The notes below the pieces were generated by a model. That model was not told where the DNA came from. It made no database searches and was given only the letters and a program-made list of their open reading frames with translations. 64,000 bases of DNA, taken from the NCBI RefSeq assembly GCF_007992115.1, contig NZ_BJZQ01000014.1, positions 27,959 to 91,958 of the forward strand, in the 5' to 3' direction. Position numbers and translations under genes: made by a program. The stretch is from Aeromicrobium flavum. GTDB lineage: Bacteria; Actinomycetota; Actinomycetes; Propionibacteriales; Nocardioidaceae. Below, piece by piece: positions 16,865 through 27,953 of the stretch; positions within the stretch are counted from its first letter, which is position 1, and every line of letters starts with the position of its first letter.

Positions 16865-17667
16865 TGCGCGGATCGTCTGCCAAGTCGCTCGACACGACCC
16901 TGTCCGCGGTCTCCGCGGTGCCGGGCACGTCGGCGACCCAGGTCGGCACCGAGCTGTTCGGCGCCGTCGAGGCGCTCGACGGGGCCGTCGCGGCCCGCCG
17001 GGTCCTGACCGACCCGTCGATCGACACCGAGGGCAAGCGCTCGCTCGCCGCCGGGATCTTCGGCGGCAAGGTCAGCCAGGACACCGCGTCGGTGATCGAC
17101 GCCGCCGTGGGCGGTCGTTGGGCCGCCGGGCGTGACCTGACCGACGGGCTCGAGATCGCCGGTGTCGCGGCGTTCACGCGCGCAGCGGACGCTGCCGGCC
17201 AGGGCGACGTGCTCGAGAACGAGCTGTTCGAGGCAGGCCGGGTCATCCACGACTCGGACGAGCTGCGTCAGGTCGTCTCCGACAAGTCGGTTCCGGTCGC
17301 GGCGAAGACCACCTTGCTGCGGGACGTGTTCGGCGGCAAGGTCTCAGAGGCCACGCTGGCCCTGCTCACGCAGGCAGCGGTCGCGCGGACCGGCTCCTTC
17401 GAGCGGGTCCTCGACACCTTCAGTCGGCAGGTCGCGGCGCGCGAGGATCGTCTCGTCGCCGTGGCTCGCGTCGCGTACGACCTCGACCAGGCCGAGCGTG
17501 ACCGGCTCACCGCGGCGCTGTCGCGGCGGTACGGCCGATCGATCCAGCTCAACACCGTGGTCGATCCGTCCGTCATCGGCGGCATCGCCGTCTCCGTGGG
17601 CGACGAGGTCGTCGACGCCACCATGTCCACCCGCCTCGAGGCCGCCCGCCGGCGCATCGCAGGCTGA
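16864..17667 (+). CDS. atpH: ATP synthase F1 subunit delta
   Basis: Links the peripheral stalk to the top of F1. 267 residues, long compared with about 180 in E. coli but normal for actinobacteria, with an extra N-terminal helical part. The C-terminal part carries the delta signature (LNTVVDPSVIGGIAVSVGDEVVDAT...). ATG 16864 shares one base with the atpF stop. It sits between atpF and atpA in the standard order BEFHAGDC. Confidence 0.94.
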   Translation: MRGSSAKSLDTTLSAVSAVPGTSATQVGTELFGAVEALDGAVAARRVLTDPSIDTEGKRSLAAGIFGGKVSQDTASVIDAAVGGRWAAGRDLTDGLEIAGVAAFTRAADAAGQGDVLENELFEAGRVIHDSDELRQVVSDKSVPVAAKTTLLRDVFGGKVSEATLALLTQAAVARTGSFERVLDTFSRQVAAREDRLVAVARVAYDLDQAERDRLTAALSRRYGRSIQLNTVVDPSVIGGIAVSVGDEVVDATMSTRLEAARRRIAG

Positions 17668-17706
17668 CCAGAACGCACCGTTCGCACAAGAAGGCAGGCA
17701 CACAGC

Positions 17707-19350
17707 ATGACTGAACTCTCGATTCGTCCGGAGGAGATCCGCGACGCGTTGCAGAAGTTCGTGTCGGACTACACCCCGACGCAGGGCGAGGCCGAAGAAG
17801 TCGGCGTCGTCGCGTCCGCGGCCGACGGCATCGCGCAGGTCGAGGGTCTTCCCTCTGCGATGGCCAACGAACTGCTCGAGTTCGACGACGGCACCCTGGG
17901 TCTGGCGTTGAACCTCGACGTCCGCCAGATCGGCGTCGTCATCCTCGGTGACTTCGCGGGTATCGAAGAGGGCCAGAAGGTCAAGCGCACCGGCGAGGTC
18001 CTCTCGGTCCCCGTCGGCGAGGGCTACCTCGGTCGCGTCATCGACCCGCTGGGCAACCCCATCGACGGTCTCGGCGAGATCACCGGCATCGAGGGCCGTC
18101 GCGCGCTCGAGCTGCAGGCGCCGAACGTGATGCAGCGCAAGAGCGTCCACGAGCCGCTCATGACCGGCCTCAAGTCGATCGACGCGCTGACGCCCGTCGG
18201 CCGCGGCCAGCGTCAGCTGATCATCGGTGACCGCCAGACCGGCAAGACCGCGATCGCGATCGACACGATCATCAACCAGAAGGAGTTCTGGGAGTCGGGC
18301 GATCCGAGCAAGCAGGTCCGCTGCATCTACGTGGGCATCGGTCAGAAGGGCTCGACCATCGCCGGCGTGCGTGGCGCGCTCGAGGCGGCCGGAGCGATGG
18401 AGTACACGACGATCGTCGCGTCCCCCGCGTCCGACTCGGCCGGCTTCAAGTACCTCGCCCCGTACACCGGCTCGGCCATCGGCCAGCACTGGATGTACCA
18501 GGGCAAGCACGTCCTGATCATCTTCGACGACCTGTCGAAGCAGGCCGAGGCGTACCGCGCCGTGTCGCTGCTGCTGCGCCGCCCGCCGGGCCGCGAGGCC
18601 TACCCGGGCGACGTGTTCTACCTGCACTCGCGGCTGCTCGAGCGTTGCGCCAAGCTCAGCGACGAGCTGGGTGCCGGCTCGATGACCGGTCTGCCGATCA
18701 TCGAGACGAAGGCCAACGACGTGTCGGCCTACATCCCGACGAACGTCATCTCGATCACCGACGGTCAGATCTTCCTGCAGTCGGACCTGTTCAACGCCAA
18801 CCAGCGTCCCGCGGTCGACGTCGGCATCTCGGTGTCGCGCGTCGGTGGCTCGGCGATGACCAAGGCGATGAAGGCCGTCACCGGCTCGCTGAAGGTCGAG
18901 CTGGCCCAGTACCGCGCCATGGAGGCGTTCGCGATGTTCGCGTCCGACCTCGATGCCGCGTCCAAGGCCCAGCTCGCCCGCGGTCAGCGCCTGATGGAGC
19001 TGTTCAAGCAGGCGCAGTACAACCCCTTCTCGATGGAGCAGCAGGTCGTCTCGCTGTGGGCCGCCACGACGGGCAAGCTCGACGCCGTGCCGGTCTCGGA
19101 CGTCCACCGCTTCGAGGCGGAGTTCCAGGACTACGTCAAGCGCTCGCACGCCGGTGTGCTCGACGCGATCCGCGAGAGCGGCAAGTTCGAGGACTCCAGC
19201 GCCCAGGCGCTCGAGGGTGCCTACGACTCCTTCCTCGACCAGTTCGAGACCGGCGACGGTGAGTCGATCAAGGCCGGGCACGAGGAGTTCGACGCACTCG
19301 CCGACGAAGAGGTCGAGCAGGAGCAGATCGTCCGACAGAAGCGAGGCTGA
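17707..19350 (+). CDS. atpA: ATP synthase F1 subunit alpha
   Basis: Non-catalytic nucleotide-binding subunit of F1. 547 residues. Seen: N-terminal beta-barrel, Walker [10 protein letters not shown] (about residues 174-182), [42 protein letters not shown] region, and the alpha signature [19 protein letters not shown] 17707 follows AAGAAGGCAGG. A 2-base gap separates it from atpG. Confidence 0.97.
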   Translation: MTELSIRPEEIRDALQKFVSDYTPTQGEAEEVGVVASAADGIAQVEGLPSAMANELLEFDDGTLGLALNLDVRQIGVVILGDFAGIEEGQKVKRTGEVLSVPVGEGYLGRVIDPLGNPIDGLGEITGIEGRRALELQAPNVMQRKSVHEPLMTGLKSIDALTPVGRGQRQLIIGDRQTGKTAIAIDTIINQKEFWESGDPSKQVRCIYVGIGQKGSTIAGVRGALEAAGAMEYTTIVASPASDSAGFKYLAPYTGSAIGQHWMYQGKHVLIIFDDLSKQAEAYRAVSLLLRRPPGREAYPGDVFYLHSRLLERCAKLSDELGAGSMTGLPIIETKANDVSAYIPTNVISITDGQIFLQSDLFNANQRPAVDVGISVSRVGGSAMTKAMKAVTGSLKVELAQYRAMEAFAMFASDLDAASKAQLARGQRLMELFKQAQYNPFSMEQQVVSLWAATTGKLDAVPVSDVHRFEAEFQDYVKRSHAGVLDAIRESGKFEDSSAQALEGAYDSFLDQFETGDGESIKAGHEEFDALADEEVEQEQIVRQKRG

Positions 19351-19352
19351 CG

Positions 19353-21747
<2,395 letters not shown>

Positions 21748-21758
21748 GGGCCACGGAC

Positions 21759-22130
21759 ATGACACTGCAGATCGAGCTCGTCGCCGCCGACCGCGTCGTG
21801 TGGTCGGGTGAGGCCCGTGAGGTCATCGCCCGCACCGCCGAGGGCGACATCGGCGTGCTCACCGGCCATGCGCCGCTGCTGTCCCTGCTGGTTCCCGGCG
21901 TGGTCGAGATCTTCCCGGTCGACGGTGACACCGTCCGCGCCGCGGTCAGCGAGGGCTTCATCTCGGTTGCCGCGGACCGGGTCTCGATCCTGTCCGAGGA
22001 CACCTTCCTGGCCGACGAGGTCGACGAGTCGGCCCTGACCGCCGAGCTCGAGAAGGCCCGCTCGTCCGACGACGAGGCCGCGGTCCGCCGCGCCGAGGCG
22101 AAGCTGCGCCTCATCGGCAAGGCTTCCTGA
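21759..22130 (+). CDS. atpC: ATP synthase F1 subunit epsilon
   Basis: Regulatory rotor subunit that can inhibit ATP hydrolysis. 123 residues: an N-terminal beta sandwich (LQIELVAADRVVWSGEA..., GDIGVLTGHAPLLSLL) and a C-terminal two-helix arm (about 90-123). Both parts are present, so inhibition by arm extension is possible. ATG 21759 is 11 bp after the atpD stop. Confidence 0.95.
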   Translation: MTLQIELVAADRVVWSGEAREVIARTAEGDIGVLTGHAPLLSLLVPGVVEIFPVDGDTVRAAVSEGFISVAADRVSILSEDTFLADEVDESALTAELEKARSSDDEAAVRRAEAKLRLIGKAS

Positions 22131-22153
22131 TGGTGATCGCGGGGGAGTGATCG

Positions 22154-22600
22154 ATGCCGCTGTGGTTGTGGCTGGTCGACTCCCTCGCGATCATCGTCGT
22201 CCTGGGCTTCCTGCTCGTGGGCGCGATCGTCGCCCGTCGTCGCTGGATCGCCCGCCAGGGTGTCTCCTTCGAGCTGAGCGTCAACCGCAGCGCCGAGCAC
22301 TCGGCCGCCGGGTGGGTGCTGGGCGTCGCGGTCTACGGCGACGAGGACATCACCTGGTACCGCACGTTCTCCTTCTCCCCGAGGCCCCGGCACCGCTTCG
22401 TCCGGGGGCGCGTCCTGATCGAGGGCCGGCGCGACCCTGAGGGCGCCGAGGCCTACGCGCTGCACGACGGACACATCGTCGTGCGCACCGAGAACGCCGA
22501 CGGCATCGAGCAGTTCGCCCTCAGTCCCAACTCCCTGACCGGCCTGCTGTCCTGGCTCGAGTCCTCGCCGCCGGGACGCGGCGTCAACAACGTCCTGTGA
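22154..22600 (+). CDS. DUF2550 family membrane-anchored protein
   Basis: 148 residues. One N-terminal membrane helix (about 4-26, LWLVDSLAIIVVLGFLLVGA), a basic stretch RRRWIARQG, then a mainly beta domain with WYRTFSFSPRP and a C-terminal SLTGLLSWLESSPPGR. Genes of this type follow atpC in actinobacteria (DUF2550). Function is unknown; a PH-like fold is plausible. GGGGGAG lies upstream of ATG 22154. Last gene of the atp transcript, followed by a weak hairpin. Confidence 0.75.
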   Translation: MPLWLWLVDSLAIIVVLGFLLVGAIVARRRWIARQGVSFELSVNRSAEHSAAGWVLGVAVYGDEDITWYRTFSFSPRPRHRFVRGRVLIEGRRDPEGAEAYALHDGHIVVRTENADGIEQFALSPNSLTGLLSWLESSPPGRGVNNVL

Positions 22601-22604
22601 ACAT

Positions 22605-22623
22605 CGGACCGGTTCGTCCGTTT
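22605..22623 (+). terminator. Weak hairpin at end of atp operon
   Basis: CGGAC (22605-22609), 6-base loop, GTCCG (22616-22620), then TTT. Short stem, modest support. Confidence 0.35.
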
Positions 22624-22626
22624 CGC

Positions 22627-22655
22627 TTGCCGCGTGAGCGCACACCCGCCACACT
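22627..22655 (+). promoter_or_regulatory. Promoter for the 41-residue secreted peptide gene
   Basis: TTGCCG (22627-22632), 17-bp spacer, CACACT (22650-22655), then 6 bases to ATG 22662. Spacing is ideal for a housekeeping sigma factor, and the transcript would be leaderless. Confidence 0.5.
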
Positions 22656-22661
22656 GTTCCC

Positions 22662-22787
22662 ATGAAGAAGATCATCGCCGCGACCCTCCTGGCCCTCGCT
22701 GTCGCCGCCGGCACGGTCGCCTCGCCCGCCAACGCCGACGACACCTCCTCCGCCAAGGTCCGCGTTCACCTCATCGACTGGATGTGA
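22662..22787 (+). CDS. Predicted secreted small peptide (41-residue precursor)
   Basis: MKK followed by a hydrophobic core (IIAATLLALAVAAGTVA) and the Ala-X-Ala site SPANA is a textbook Sec signal peptide of about 25 residues. Cleavage would release DDTSSAKVRVHLIDWM, only 16 residues, with no cysteine. The gene has a well-spaced promoter and a leaderless start, and stands alone between the atp operon and pduO. I do not recognise the mature sequence. It could be a signalling or antimicrobial peptide, or the remnant of a larger exported protein. The stop TGA is 19 bases before the pduO -10. Confidence 0.6.
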   Translation: MKKIIAATLLALAVAAGTVASPANADDTSSAKVRVHLIDWM

Positions 22788-22806
22788 CCCCGCGGGGCAC
22801 GCGCCC

Positions 22807-22818
22807 TAGGGTGAACCC
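22807..22818 (+). promoter_or_regulatory. Leaderless -10 box for pduO
   Basis: TAGGGT (22807-22812), 6 bases, then ATG 22819. Confidence 0.55.
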
Positions 22819-23400
22819 ATGGTTCACCTGACGAAGATCTACACCCGCACCGGCGACGACGGCACGACGAACCTCGTCGACTTCTCCCGGACGTCCAAGA
22901 ACGACCTGCGCCTGGTGGTCTACGCCGACGTCGACGAGGCCAACAGCCACATCGGCGTCGCTCTCGCGACCGGCGAGCTGGACGCCGACGTCGCCGGCGT
23001 GCTGACGCACATCCAGAACGACCTGTTCGACCTCGGCTCCGACGTGGGCAACCCGGTCGTCGCCGAGCCCGAGTACGAGCCGCTGCGCGTCGAGCCCGAC
23101 TACGTCGAGCGGCTCGAGCAGTGGTGCGACCGGTTCAACGCCGAGACGCCCAAGCTCGACTCGTTCATCCTGCCCGGCGGCACGCCGGCCGCGGCTCAGC
23201 TGCACGTCGCCCGCACGGTGGTGCGTCGCGCCGAGCGCGCCGCGTGGAAGGCGATCGAGGAGCACGGCGACTCCGTGAACGTGCTCGTCGCGAAGTACCT
23301 GAACCGGCTCAGCGACCTGCTGTTCATCCTCGGCCGCTACGCCAATCGTGAGCGCGGCGACGTGCTGTGGGTGCCGGGCGGAGACCGCACCGGGGCCTGA
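22819..23400 (+). CDS. pduO: ATP:cob(I)alamin adenosyltransferase, PduO type
   Basis: Adds the adenosyl group of ATP to cob(I)alamin to give coenzyme B12. 193 residues. Seen: N-terminal TKIYTRTGDDGTTNL (ATP binding), VDEANSHIGVA, FILPGGTPAAAQLHVARTVVRRAER (the PduO signature with conserved Arg and Glu), and LNRLSDLLFILGRYANRE. Leaderless start at ATG 22819. It directly precedes an adenosylcobalamin-dependent mutase gene, so it likely supplies that enzyme with cofactor. Confidence 0.93.
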   Translation: MVHLTKIYTRTGDDGTTNLVDFSRTSKNDLRLVVYADVDEANSHIGVALATGELDADVAGVLTHIQNDLFDLGSDVGNPVVAEPEYEPLRVEPDYVERLEQWCDRFNAETPKLDSFILPGGTPAAAQLHVARTVVRRAERAAWKAIEEHGDSVNVLVAKYLNRLSDLLFILGRYANRERGDVLWVPGGDRTGA

Positions 23401-23457
23401 GTCCGGGCCCGTCCGTCCGGGTGAGGTGGCCCACGTTCGGCCACCCCTACCGGGCGG

Positions 23458-23469
23458 TACCCTAGGCCC
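23458..23469 (+). promoter_or_regulatory. Leaderless -10 box for ecm
   Basis: TACCCT (23458-23463), 6 bases, then ATG 23470. Confidence 0.55.
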
Positions 23470-25455
23470 ATGTCAGTGCAGCCTGATCGCCCGTGGGTGA
23501 TGCGAACCTACGCCGGCCACAGCTCCGCAGCCGAGTCCAACGCCCTCTACCGGCGCAACCTCGCGAAGGGCCAGACCGGCTTGTCGGTCGCCTTCGACCT
23601 CCCGACCCAGACGGGGTACGACCCCGATCACGTGCTGTCGCGCGGTGAGGTCGGCAAGGTCGGCGTCCCGATCCCGCACCTGGGCGCGATGCGCCGTCTC
23701 TTCGAGGACATCCCGCTGTCGGAGATGAACACCTCGATGACGATCAACGCCACGGCGATGTGGCTGCTGGCGATGTACCAGGTCGCCGCCGAGGAGCAGG
23801 GCGTCGATCCGTCGGCGCTCGCCGGCACGACCCAGAACGACATCATCAAGGAGTACCTCTCGCGGGGGACGTACGTCTTCCCGCCCGAGGCGTCGCTGCG
23901 GCTGACGACCGACATGATCGCCTACACGGTCTCCACGATCCCGAAGTGGAACCCGCTGAACATCTGCAGCTACCACCTGCAGGAGGCCGGCGCGACGCCC
24001 GTGCAGGAGCTGGCGTTCGCCATGAGCACGGCCATCGCGGTGCTCGACGCGGTCAAGGACTCGGGCCAGGTCCCCGACGACCAGTTCGAGCAGGTCGTGG
24101 GCCGCATCTCCTTCTTCGTCAACGCGGGTGTCCGCTTCGTCGAGGAGATGTGCAAGATGCGCGCCTTCGGCCGGCTGTGGGAGGAGATCACCCGCGACCG
24201 CTACGGCGTCACCGACCCGAAGATGCGCCGCTTCCGCTACGGCGTGCAGGTCAACTCCCTGGGCCTGACCGAGGCCCAGCCCGAGAACAACGTCCAGCGC
24301 ATCGTGCTGGAGATGCTCGGCGTCACGCTGAGCAAGGACGCCCGCGCCCGCGCCGTGCAGCTGCCGGCCTGGAACGAGGCCCTGGGCCTGCCCCGTCCGT
24401 GGGACCAGCAGTGGTCGCTGCGCCTGCAGCAGGTGCTGGCGTTCGAGTCCGACCTGCTCGAGTACGGCGACATCTTCGACGGGTCGCACGTCATCGAGGC
24501 CAAGGTCACCGAGCTCGTCGAGGGTGCGAAGGCCGAGATCGACCGGGTGCAGGCGATGGGCGGAGCGGTCGCGGCCGTGGTGTCGGGCTACATGAAGCAG
24601 GAGCTGGTCACCTCGCACGCCGAGCGCCGCGCCCGCATCGAGTCCGGTGAGATGAAGGTCGTCGGCCTGAACTGCTACACCGAGACCGAGCCGTCGCCGC
24701 TGACCGCCGACCTGGACGCCGCGATCATGGTCGCCGACCCGAAGGCCGAGGCCAACGCGATCGCCGACGTCCAGCAGTGGCGCGACGAGCGCGACCAGGC
24801 CGCCGTCGACGCGGCGCTCGAGGCGCTGCAGCAGCGCGCCAAGACAGACGAGAACCTGATGGCCGCGACGCTCGACGCGGTGCGCGCCGGCGCCACCGTG
24901 GGGGAGTGGGCCGGAGCGCTGCGCGAGGTGTTCGGCGAGTACCGGGCGCCCACGGGCGTGGCAGGGGTGAGTGGCGTGGCCGAGGCAGGATCCGAGCTGA
25001 CCGCGGTGCGCGAGAAGGTGCGCCAGACCGGCGAGGAGCTGGGCGGCCGCCTGCGCTTCCTCGTGGGCAAGCCGGGCCTGGACGGGCACTCCAACGGCGC
25101 CGAGCAGGTCGCCGTGCGCGCGCGCGACGCCGGCTTCGAGGTGATCTACCAGGGCATCCGACTGACGCCCGAGCAGATCGTCGCGGCCGCCGTCGCCGAG
25201 GACGTCCACGTCGTGGGTCTGTCGATCCTGTCCGGCTCGCACATGGAGCTCGTGCCCGACGTCCAGAAGGGCCTGGCCGACGCCGGCCTGACGAACGTGC
25301 CGGTCATCGTGGGCGGGATCATCCCCGACTCCGACGGTCGCAAGCTGGAGGCCGCGGGCATCGCCGCGGTCTTCACGCCCAAGGACTTCGGCATGACCGA
25401 CATCATGGGCCGCGTCGTCGACGAGATCCGCAAGGCCAACGACCTGCCGGTCTGA
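23470..25455 (+). CDS. ecm: Adenosylcobalamin-dependent acyl-CoA mutase, MeaA/ethylmalonyl-CoA mutase type
   Basis: 661 residues with both parts of an acyl-CoA mutase in one chain. An N-terminal TIM barrel (about 1-490, starting PWVMRTYAGHSSAAESNALYR, with QTGYDPDH and TTQNDIIKEYLSRGTYVFPP) is followed by a C-terminal B12 domain (about 525-655) with Asp538-x-His540-xx-Gly543 (GLDGHSNG), where His ligates cobalt, and GLSILSGSH. MeaA enzymes of this length convert ethylmalonyl-CoA to methylsuccinyl-CoA. Substrate choice over methylmalonyl- or isobutyryl-CoA is inferred from the MeaA-like N-terminus and from ccr, mce and meaB nearby. Confidence 0.85.
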   Translation: MSVQPDRPWVMRTYAGHSSAAESNALYRRNLAKGQTGLSVAFDLPTQTGYDPDHVLSRGEVGKVGVPIPHLGAMRRLFEDIPLSEMNTSMTINATAMWLLAMYQVAAEEQGVDPSALAGTTQNDIIKEYLSRGTYVFPPEASLRLTTDMIAYTVSTIPKWNPLNICSYHLQEAGATPVQELAFAMSTAIAVLDAVKDSGQVPDDQFEQVVGRISFFVNAGVRFVEEMCKMRAFGRLWEEITRDRYGVTDPKMRRFRYGVQVNSLGLTEAQPENNVQRIVLEMLGVTLSKDARARAVQLPAWNEALGLPRPWDQQWSLRLQQVLAFESDLLEYGDIFDGSHVIEAKVTELVEGAKAEIDRVQAMGGAVAAVVSGYMKQELVTSHAERRARIESGEMKVVGLNCYTETEPSPLTADLDAAIMVADPKAEANAIADVQQWRDERDQAAVDAALEALQQRAKTDENLMAATLDAVRAGATVGEWAGALREVFGEYRAPTGVAGVSGVAEAGSELTAVREKVRQTGEELGGRLRFLVGKPGLDGHSNGAEQVAVRARDAGFEVIYQGIRLTPEQIVAAAVAEDVHVVGLSILSGSHMELVPDVQKGLADAGLTNVPVIVGGIIPDSDGRKLEAAGIAAVFTPKDFGMTDIMGRVVDEIRKANDLPV

Positions 25456-25548
25456 GGTCCGTCGACGGCGCGCGAAGGCTCGCCTGCCCTTCGTGGATTC
25501 GGCGCGCCCGGACCCCTAGGCTCGGCGTGATCGAAGCAGTCGAAGTGA

Positions 25549-25749
25549 TCAGGCGGCCATCGGCTTGGCCTTGGTCTTGGAGGACTTCGAGGACTTCTTC
25601 TTGTCCTTGTCCTTCTTCTTGACCTTGACCAGCTTGCGCTTCTTGACGGTGTAGCCGTCGGGGAGGGTGCCCTCGGCCATCATGCGAATCGGGCAGCGCT
25701 TGCAGCGCGGCTTGCTCACGCAGCACTTCTTCTTCGGCGGCTTCGGCAC
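25549..25749 (-). CDS. Small basic Cys-rich protein of unknown function
   Basis: 66 residues. Begins (M)PKPPKKKCCVSKPRCKRCP: two adjacent cysteines then CxxC-like spacing, a possible zinc or iron-sulphur site. It ends in a long Lys/Ser tail (KVKKKDKDKKKSSKSSKTKAKPMAA). Proteins of this look occur as short hypotheticals in actinobacteria; I know of no function. GTG 25749 is chosen because TACCGT lies exactly 7 bases upstream on this strand and conservation-like residues begin there. An ATG 13 codons upstream would read through the promoter. Divergent from the ferritin gene; the iron box lies between them. Confidence 0.65.
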   Translation of the reverse strand: MPKPPKKKCCVSKPRCKRCPIRMMAEGTLPDGYTVKKRKLVKVKKKDKDKKKSSKSSKTKAKPMAA

Positions 25750-25762
25750 ATTGACCACGGTA
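25750..25762 (-). promoter_or_regulatory. Leaderless -10 box for the Cys-rich basic protein
   Basis: Minus strand TACCGT (25762-25757), 7 bases, GTG at 25749. Confidence 0.45.
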
Positions 25763-25769
25763 CAGCCGC

Positions 25770-25791
25770 AAGGTGAGGCTGGCCTCACCGA
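25770..25791. promoter_or_regulatory. IdeR/DtxR-like iron box upstream of ferritin
   Basis: AAGGTGAGGCTGGCCTCACC is a near-perfect dyad (GGTGAGGC-TG-GCCTCACC). Against the known DtxR/IdeR core TAGGTTAGGCTAACCTA it matches 12 of 17 positions. It sits 11 bases before the ferritin ATG, between the divergent genes. IdeR controls ferritin in other actinobacteria. Confidence 0.55.
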
Positions 25792-25801
25792 AGGAGGAGA
25801 G

Positions 25802-26326
25802 ATGGCTTCCGAGAAGTTCGTGAAGGCCCTGCAGGACCAGATCGGTCACGAGTTCGGCGCGCATCAGCAGTACGTCGGCATCGCCACGTACTACGACGCG
25901 CTGACGATGCCCCAGATGGCGGCGCTGTTCTACGCGCAGGCGGTCGAGGAGCGCGACCACGCGATGATGATGATCCAGTACCTGCTCGACCAGGACCAGC
26001 CGATCGTCATCCCCGCCCTGGCCGCCCCGCGGGTCACCTTCGCCGACGTCGTCGAGCCCGTGCAGGTCGCCCTCGAGCAGGAGAAGCGCGTCACGAGCCA
26101 GATCAACGAGCTCACGCGCATCGCCCGCGACGACAACGACTTCGCGTCCGACCAGTTCATGCAGTGGTTCATCAAGGAGCAGGTCGAGGAGGTCGCCAAG
26201 ATGAGCGACCTGCTGGCCGTGGTGACCCGCTCGAAGGACGACTACGAGCGCATCGAGGACTGGATCGCGCGCGAGGAGACCGGCGAGGGCTCCGACCCGA
26301 CCGCACCGCCGATCGCAGGCGCCTGA
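25802..26326 (+). CDS. Ferritin (BfrB/FtnA type)
   Basis: Iron-storage protein forming a 24-subunit shell and oxidising Fe2+. 174 residues, four helices. Ferroxidase residues Glu17 (GHEFGAHQQY), Glu50 and His53 (AVEERDHA) stand at the same numbers as in E. coli FtnA; Tyr24 is also present. No heme-binding Met at the bacterioferritin position is evident, so it is a non-heme ferritin. ATG 25802 follows a strong AAGGAGG (25791-25797). An iron box overlaps its upstream region. The next gene starts 3 bp after the stop. Confidence 0.92.
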   Translation: MASEKFVKALQDQIGHEFGAHQQYVGIATYYDALTMPQMAALFYAQAVEERDHAMMMIQYLLDQDQPIVIPALAAPRVTFADVVEPVQVALEQEKRVTSQINELTRIARDDNDFASDQFMQWFIKEQVEEVAKMSDLLAVVTRSKDDYERIEDWIAREETGEGSDPTAPPIAGA

Positions 26327-26329
26327 CGC

Positions 26330-27268
26330 GTGAGGGTCGTCCGGGCGCTGCTGACCGTCGCCGCGGTGGTGCTGCTGCTCCTCGCGGCGACGCCGTGGGT
26401 CGACCGCATCGACCCCTCGTGGCTGCCGCCGGTCCAGGCGCTGGGTCGGCTCTGGATCGCCCTGGCGCTGCTGGGTGTCGTGCTGAGCGTGCTGACGCGC
26501 GCCTGGCTGGCCGGCGGCGCGAACGCGGTCGCGATCGCGGTGGCGCTGGTGACGATCGTCAACGTCAGCAACCGGCCCGACTGCGACGCCGGCGAGGCGC
26601 GGGTGGCGGTGATGACCGTCAACGCCTACTTCGGCGAGGCCGACGTCGAGCAGCTCTCCACGGCGATCCAGCGCCACGACATCGACGTGCTGGTCGTGAC
26701 GGAGGCCACGGAGCCGATGATCGCCTCGCTGCTGCGCACGGACGCCGGGAAGCGGTTCGTCCACCGCAGCGGCCAGACCGTCGAGGGCCGGGAGGCCGAC
26801 GGCACCGTGATCCTCTCGCGGGATCGGGCCCGTCGGGTCGACGTGCCGGCCGGCGAGGCGGAGACGTTCCAGCAGCCCGCCATGTCCGTCGACGTCGACG
26901 GTGCGAACGTCCTCGTCCGCGCCGTCCATCCCGTGCCGCCGGTCGACACCTGGCTGCCGGACTGGCGTCAGGGCCTGCTCGACCTGGGGGAGTGGCAGCG
27001 CACCCAGCGCGGACGACCGCTCGTGATGGCGGGCGACTTCAACGCCTCCTCCGCGCACGCGGCGTTCCGCGACGCCAAGCGCGGCATGTACGACACCGCG
27101 GGCTGGTGGCCGTCGGCGACGTGGCCGATGGACCGCAGCCACCCGCCGTTCGCCGACATCGACCATGTCCTCGTGCGCGGGCTGAGCGTCAGGGCCGCCG
27201 GCACCGAGGACATCGAGGGCACCGACCACCGCGCCGTCTGGGCCGACCTGCGCGTCTGCCGCCGCTAG
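26330..27268 (+). CDS. Membrane-anchored endonuclease/exonuclease/phosphatase family protein
   Basis: 312 residues. Three N-terminal hydrophobic segments (about 5-22, 38-58, 64-82), then an EEP-fold domain (about 95-310): VMTVNAYFG, EATEPM, the metal/phosphate motif AGDFNASSAH, DIDHVL and the terminal EGTDHRAVWADL carrying the catalytic His. The domain lies outside the membrane by topology. Substrates of this family range from DNA to phospholipids and sugar phosphates and cannot be told here. GTG 26330 is 3 bp after the ferritin stop, so it is probably cotranscribed. It is convergent with nucS (7-bp gap). Confidence 0.8.
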   Translation: MRVVRALLTVAAVVLLLLAATPWVDRIDPSWLPPVQALGRLWIALALLGVVLSVLTRAWLAGGANAVAIAVALVTIVNVSNRPDCDAGEARVAVMTVNAYFGEADVEQLSTAIQRHDIDVLVVTEATEPMIASLLRTDAGKRFVHRSGQTVEGREADGTVILSRDRARRVDVPAGEAETFQQPAMSVDVDGANVLVRAVHPVPPVDTWLPDWRQGLLDLGEWQRTQRGRPLVMAGDFNASSAHAAFRDAKRGMYDTAGWWPSATWPMDRSHPPFADIDHVLVRGLSVRAAGTEDIEGTDHRAVWADLRVCRR

Positions 27269-27275
27269 CCGGAGG

Positions 27276-27953
27276 TCAGAAGAGGCGCAGGCTCGGGTCG
27301 TCGAGGCCGCGCAGCTCGTCGTAGTCGACGACGACGCAGTCGATGCCGCGGTCCTTCGCCAGGGTGCGGGCCTGCGGCCTGATCTCCTGGGCGGCGAAGA
27401 TGCCGCGCACGGGGCGCAGCTTCGGGTCGCGGTTCATCAGCTCGAGGTAGCGGGTCAGCTGCTCGACGCCGTCGATGTCGCCGCGGCGCTTGATCTCGAC
27501 GGCCACGGAAGCCCCACCGGCGTCGCGGCACAGCAGGTCGACCGGGCCGATCGCGGTCATGTACTCGCGCCGGACCAGGGACATCCCGTCCTCGATCGTC
27601 GCGGTGTGCTCGGCCAGCAGCTCCTGCAGGTGCTTCTCGACGCCGTCCTTCTGCAGGCCCGGGTCGACCCCGAGCTCGTGCTCGGAGTCGTGCAGGACCT
27701 CCTCCAGCCGGATGCGCAGGGTGTCGTCGGTCTTCTTCGCCGTGACGGTCCACTCGGGGACGCCGTCCTCGGCGATCCCCTCGCGCAGCGTGCACGGCGG
27801 GCTCATCCAGTTGAGCGGCTTGTAGGAGCCGCCGTCGGCGTGGACCAGCACCGAGCCGTCGGACTTCACCATGATCACCCGCAGCGCGAGCGGCAGGTGG
27901 GCCGTCAGCCGACCGGCGTAGTCGACCTGGCAGCGGGCGACGACGATCCTCAC
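27276..27953 (-). CDS. nucS: Mismatch-specific endonuclease NucS (EndoMS)
   Basis: Cuts both strands at mismatches and provides the non-canonical mismatch repair of actinobacteria that lack MutS/MutL. 225 residues: N-terminal DNA-binding/dimerisation part (about 1-110) and C-terminal RecB-like nuclease (about 125-225) with Asp139 (GPVDLL) and the Glu153-x-Lys155 pair (VAVEIKRR). The C-terminus DDPSLRLF resembles a beta-clamp-binding peptide, known to be needed for function. GTG 27953 overlaps the stop of the preceding lipoprotein gene (GTGA). Confidence 0.95.
   Translation of the reverse strand: MRIVVARCQVDYAGRLTAHLPLALRVIMVKSDGSVLVHADGGSYKPLNWMSPPCTLREGIAEDGVPEWTVTAKKTDDTLRIRLEEVLHDSEHELGVDPGLQKDGVEKHLQELLAEHTATIEDGMSLVRREYMTAIGPVDLLCRDAGGASVAVEIKRRGDIDGVEQLTRYLELMNRDPKLRPVRGIFAAQEIRPQARTLAKDRGIDCVVVDYDELRGLDDPSLRLF

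Noticed and set aside
22634..22831. A 65-codon frame starting MSAHPPHCSHEEDH over the secreted-peptide gene
   Set aside because: Overlaps the 41-codon gene in another frame, has no promoter spacing or ribosome site, and lacks a signal peptide.
25517..25551. TAGGCT followed by a GTG reading frame antisense to the Cys-rich gene
   Set aside because: Spacing is 4 bases rather than 6-7 and the product is Trp/Ser/Arg low-complexity with no ribosome site.
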